A stretch of DNA of 64,000 nucleotides from Bacteroidales bacterium (GTDB taxonomy: Bacteria > Bacteroidota > Bacteroidia > Bacteroidales > F082): positions 1 through 64,000 of the forward strand of contig JAFYIE010000057.1 of assembly GCA_017538795.1 (NCBI GenBank), in the 5' to 3' direction. The position numbers and the translations under genes were made by a program. The notes under the pieces are model-generated. The model did no database searches and was not told the DNA's origin. It saw nothing but the letters and a program-made list of their open reading frames with translations. Positions 61,106 to 64,000 of this stretch are shown here, in pieces. Positions within the stretch are counted from its first letter, which is position 1; each line of letters opens with the position of its first letter.

Positions 61106-62773
61106 ATGAAAGATTTTAGAAAAGAGATAAAATTACTTGGATTTGTCTGGAAAATGGCTAAAGGACAGCAGCTGAAAATTATAATAGGCTTTGTTGTCGG
61201 CATAGTTTTGGCTTTAATACCGGCAATAGTGGCGTTTACGGTTAAAGATAATATCGACAGCAATAACAACAGCATCGCTCAATTGCTTAATGCGGATGAA
61301 TTGATGAAATTTACAATTATAATAGTATGCGGAGTGCTTTGTTCGCTGATAATAAAAGTTTTACATGGAATGGCTATGCCTGCAATTAAAAGAAACGTTG
61401 ACATGGCATACATTAGGAAAATATCAACCATGCCTTACTCATATATCGCTGATAAAACGGATAGTAGCGCCATAATGGGTGTCAGTATTGAAAGCGATAT
61501 GATAACAAGTCTTATCCCAGTGGTTTATAATTCCTTTATCAAGGCACCAATTACAGTGGCGGCATTTATTGTGGTTCTTGTTATATCATCAATAAAACTT
61601 ACCATAATAGCAGTAGTTTTGGCATTGATGATAGCAATAGGTATCTTGCTTTGTCGAAACAGAATAAAGGATATCACAAAAGAATGTTATGACAAAATAG
61701 GAGGTATGCATCGGCTTTTTAATGAAATGCTTACCGGTTATAAGGTTTTTGTGGTGTCTGATTCCATGAATTTTATGAAAAAGCGGCTTATAAGAATGTC
61801 AGAAAATATATGCGATTTAAAACAGAAAGTGACAAAGGTTAATGCGATGCAGTCATTTGTTGTTGAAGCAGTAACTGTTGCGATAACTATAACTTTTATC
61901 ATGGTGGCAAAAAATAATCTGACGATGAGCCAAACTTTCAGTATCACTAATTTGATACTTTTCCCGACTGCAATACTTTATATTAGGAGCGAGGTGCTGA
62001 AAATTGTATATGGATACGGTCAGCTTTCAAGAACCGAAAGCGCTACAAAAAGAGTGATGAATATAATTTTAAAGGAAGAAGATATAGATAAATGTGAAGT
62101 TGCTATTAATGAAAAAATAGAATCATTAACACTTAAAAACATTACTTTTTCATATACGGAAGGTTGCCCGGTGCTTAATAATGTGACTTGCGAATTCAAG
62201 AAAAACGGTGTAAACTGTGTTACAGGCCGTAGCGGAGAGGGGAAAACGACGTTGCTGAACATTTGTATGGGTCTTCGCTTACCTGATAAAGGCAGCGTGA
62301 TTTATAACAAAATCGATATTCATGAAGGTAAAAACACCTGGATTTATAAAAAAATAGCTTTAATAGAGCAAGAGCCATTCATTTTTGAAGGAAGCGTTGG
62401 TGATAATATTTTTTTAGGTAGAAAAGAAGATCCTGAAAAAGCTTTACAGATGTTGAGAACTCTACAGTTGCAACATTTGGCGAATACGGTAAATGAGTTG
62501 AACACCACTATGATAGGCGGGCGTTACCGCCAACTTTCGACTGGCGAAAAACAACGTCTGGCGGTTATCAGAGCTGCTATTCGTGACATTGACGTTATTT
62601 TCCTTGATGAAGCTACGTCAAACATAGATACTAATAACACGAAAATTCTGATAGATTTCATCAACGAATTGGCAAAAGAGAAACTTATCATCTCAGTGAG
62701 CCACGATATGTCGTTTATCTCAAATTCCACGAATGTATTTATTCTTGAAAACGGAAGTCTTACTCAAAAATAA
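61106..62773 (+). CDS. ABC transporter (membrane and ATPase fused) of the RiPP operon
   Basis: The product has 555 residues: about six membrane helices over residues 1-310 and a C-terminal ATPase domain with Walker A TGRSGEGKTTLLN near 376, signature LSTGEKQRLAV near 470 and Walker B VIFLDEATSNID near 495. There is no N-terminal C39 peptidase domain, consistent with leader removal by the separate B2 protein. It resembles lasso and microcin exporters of the type that confer self-immunity. It shares one base with the next gene (TAATG). Confidence 0.88.
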   Translation: MKDFRKEIKLLGFVWKMAKGQQLKIIIGFVVGIVLALIPAIVAFTVKDNIDSNNNSIAQLLNADELMKFTIIIVCGVLCSLIIKVLHGMAMPAIKRNVDMAYIRKISTMPYSYIADKTDSSAIMGVSIESDMITSLIPVVYNSFIKAPITVAAFIVVLVISSIKLTIIAVVLALMIAIGILLCRNRIKDITKECYDKIGGMHRLFNEMLTGYKVFVVSDSMNFMKKRLIRMSENICDLKQKVTKVNAMQSFVVEAVTVAITITFIMVAKNNLTMSQTFSITNLILFPTAILYIRSEVLKIVYGYGQLSRTESATKRVMNIILKEEDIDKCEVAINEKIESLTLKNITFSYTEGCPVLNNVTCEFKKNGVNCVTGRSGEGKTTLLNICMGLRLPDKGSVIYNKIDIHEGKNTWIYKKIALIEQEPFIFEGSVGDNIFLGRKEDPEKALQMLRTLQLQHLANTVNELNTTMIGGRYRQLSTGEKQRLAVIRAAIRDIDVIFLDEATSNIDTNNTKILIDFINELAKEKLIISVSHDMSFISNSTNVFILENGSLTQK

Positions 62774-63759
62774 TGATTATGGAAAATTTAGAGGAATTTG
62801 TTAAAAACTCGTTGATTATCAATACATTTAATCAGATTTATGATGATTGTAATGATAAGATTGAAATCATTCCAATTAAAGGCATTATGCTGCTGCTAAC
62901 GCTTTATAAAGAAGATATAGGTTGTAGAAATGTCGCAGATATCGATTTTGTCATAAAAAGGGATGATTTGCCTAATGTTATAGAGGTGCTTGATAAACAC
63001 GGCTATGAGATCGATAGGCATATGTATGTAAAGGGCAGCAATCTTCATAGGAGAAAATTTTCATTTTATCATAAAAATAAAGGTAAGTGTGATCTTGATG
63101 TTCATACTTCATTGATTACTAAGCGTTTTATTAGAAATACAATTGGTCCTTTTGAGGATGATGCATTGTCTGATCTTCAGACAATCAATGTTGGCGGTCG
63201 CGAAATACATGTTCTGAATGATATTTATAACTGGATGTATCTTGCATATCACGGCGTTATGCATGTGTTTTACAAAAAGAAATGGCTAGATGATTTGTTT
63301 TTTCTTCAGAAAAATTTTGATGATGAGAAAATAAAGCAACTCATAGATAATGTGTATAAGTATCATTTCGAAAGGATATACAATTTCACTGTAGTGAGGA
63401 TGATTAATAATTATAATAGAGAAGATGTGAAATTACCAATGTTGGAATTAAGGGGTTGTCATTTGTTTTTTGATGTTTTCACAAGACCGTTGCAAACGAA
63501 GAAAGATGTCAGGAAAGTTGTGCAGAAATTAATGCTCGCATATCTTGAATTTGCTATGATTTCTCAGGTAAAAGACAGAGTTAGGGAATATTTCCGCCTG
63601 TTGTTTCCCGACCTGAATATTCTTCAACATACATATAAAGGCATAAACAACAAATTTTTGTTGGCTCTGATGTATCCTGTTAATTTGTTGGTAGTTCTAA
63701 CAACTTCAATGTTGTATTCGGCTATTATGTTGGGTTTTTCTATTAGAAGACGCAAATAA
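62773..63759 (+). CDS. Nucleotidyltransferase family protein (PF14907-like) of the RiPP operon
   Basis: IPIKGIMLLLTLY near 34 and the catalytic RNVADIDFVI with two Asp (56 and 58) mark the NTP_transf_5 family; KCDLDVHT near 108 supplies the third acidic residue. Homologues occur in lasso-peptide clusters and in polysaccharide loci with unclear roles. The 328-residue product ends in a hydrophobic helix followed by RRRK, so it is probably anchored to the membrane. It is the last gene of the operon; its stop directly abuts that of the convergent MBL gene. Confidence 0.8.
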   Translation: MIMENLEEFVKNSLIINTFNQIYDDCNDKIEIIPIKGIMLLLTLYKEDIGCRNVADIDFVIKRDDLPNVIEVLDKHGYEIDRHMYVKGSNLHRRKFSFYHKNKGKCDLDVHTSLITKRFIRNTIGPFEDDALSDLQTINVGGREIHVLNDIYNWMYLAYHGVMHVFYKKKWLDDLFFLQKNFDDEKIKQLIDNVYKYHFERIYNFTVVRMINNYNREDVKLPMLELRGCHLFFDVFTRPLQTKKDVRKVVQKLMLAYLEFAMISQVKDRVREYFRLLFPDLNILQHTYKGINNKFLLALMYPVNLLVVLTTSMLYSAIMLGFSIRRRK

Positions 63760-64000
63760 TCACATCGTTATCTCCGGATTATTTCTCTTTTCGTCTCCAA
63801 TTCTTGTTTGCGGACCGTGTCCTGGGTAAACAACAGTGTCGTCGGGGAGTTTGTAAAGCGTTTCACGAAGGCTCTTTTCAAGCTGAGCGTAGTTTCCGCC
63901 AGGCAAGTCCCAGCGTCCGACTCCTCTGTAAAACAATGTGTCACCGGTGAAAACGATACCGTCTTTCTCATCGTAAAAACAAATATGACCCGGAGCATGT
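63760..64000 (-). CDS. MBL-fold metallohydrolase (5' part beyond window edge)
   Basis: The minus strand reads open from the window edge to a TGA at 63760-63762, giving about 80 C-terminal residues: HAPGHICFYDEKDG, FTGDTLFYRGVGRWDLPGG, YPGHGPQTRIGDEK. These are the metal-binding H-x-P-G-H and T-G-D and the P-G-H-G motifs of glyoxalase II-like metallo-beta-lactamase-fold hydrolases. The start lies to the right of the window. The reading frame has no in-window start codon apart from internal ones. Confidence 0.88.
   Translation of the reverse strand, partial: HAPGHICFYDEKDGIVFTGDTLFYRGVGRWDLPGGNYAQLEKSLRETLYKLPDDTVVYPGHGPQTRIGDEKRNNPEITM

Noticed and set aside
55193..63759. Reading the operon as an ordinary lasso-peptide cluster
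   Set aside because: The asparagine-synthetase-type cyclase is missing, and the precursor tail has no Asp or Glu that could close an isopeptide ring.

Overview
The window looks like chromosome from a T9SS-bearing member of the Bacteroidales (Bacteroidota). Three things support this. Most genes are preceded by the Bacteroidota -7 box TAnnTTTG. The gene set includes GldH, RicT, a two-subunit methylmalonyl-CoA mutase, a gingipain-type C25 protease and four large secreted proteins with type IX C-terminal sorting domains. Shine-Dalgarno sequences are mostly absent.

Layout. 1-16 kb: an edge-truncated small secreted protein, a PurF-like protein, a SAM hydrolase, then phoH-purC-alkD, nadD, yicC and rocD, two accessory genes, and a minus-strand operon ricT-gldH-PBP1A-obgE-PAP2. 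15.6-17.0 kb: a MATE transporter. 17.0-18.6 kb: an accessory patch with a putative BECR-fold nuclease gene, a small orphan gene, and three putative small structured RNAs with their own promoters and terminators. 18.8-30.6 kb: surface-protein region with three T9SS cargo proteins, two small proteins ending in a glycine-rich hydrophobic helix plus basic tail, a CobW GTPase and a DMT transporter. 30.7-31.5 kb: a second copy of the orphan protein family beside a three-hairpin RNA. 32-36 kb: mutA-mutB. 36-45.5 kb: housekeeping genes (rnhA, tcdA, tatD, phosphatase, gpmA, deacetylase, recG, PPTase, lysS). 45.5-55 kb: a compact plus-strand run of C25 protease, holB, lnt, dus, 5'-nucleotidase and GT9, ending at a terminator and a tRNA-Glu(CTC). 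55.2-63.8 kb: an AT-rich nine-gene RiPP-type biosynthetic operon. The window ends inside an MBL-fold hydrolase.

The strongest candidates for an undescribed system are two. (1) The operon at 55193-63759 joins a B2-type leader peptidase, four radical SAM enzymes, a PqqD-like recognition protein, an unannotated 41-residue tyrosine-rich precursor (57709-57834), an HPr-kinase-like protein, an ABC exporter and a nucleotidyltransferase. It resembles a lasso-peptide locus in its accessory genes but has no asparagine-synthetase-type cyclase. (2) At two places a gene of the same unknown family faces a convergent RNA made of tandem hairpins whose terminator overlaps or touches the gene's 3' end (17985-18590 and 30766-31443). 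A BECR-like nuclease gene at 17247-17657 has the same convergent arrangement.

Short palindromic repeats are scattered through the window. Several sit in frame inside coding regions, and period-7 or period-8 arrays supply the stop codons of several genes. All functional calls are from reading the sequence; no database search was possible.
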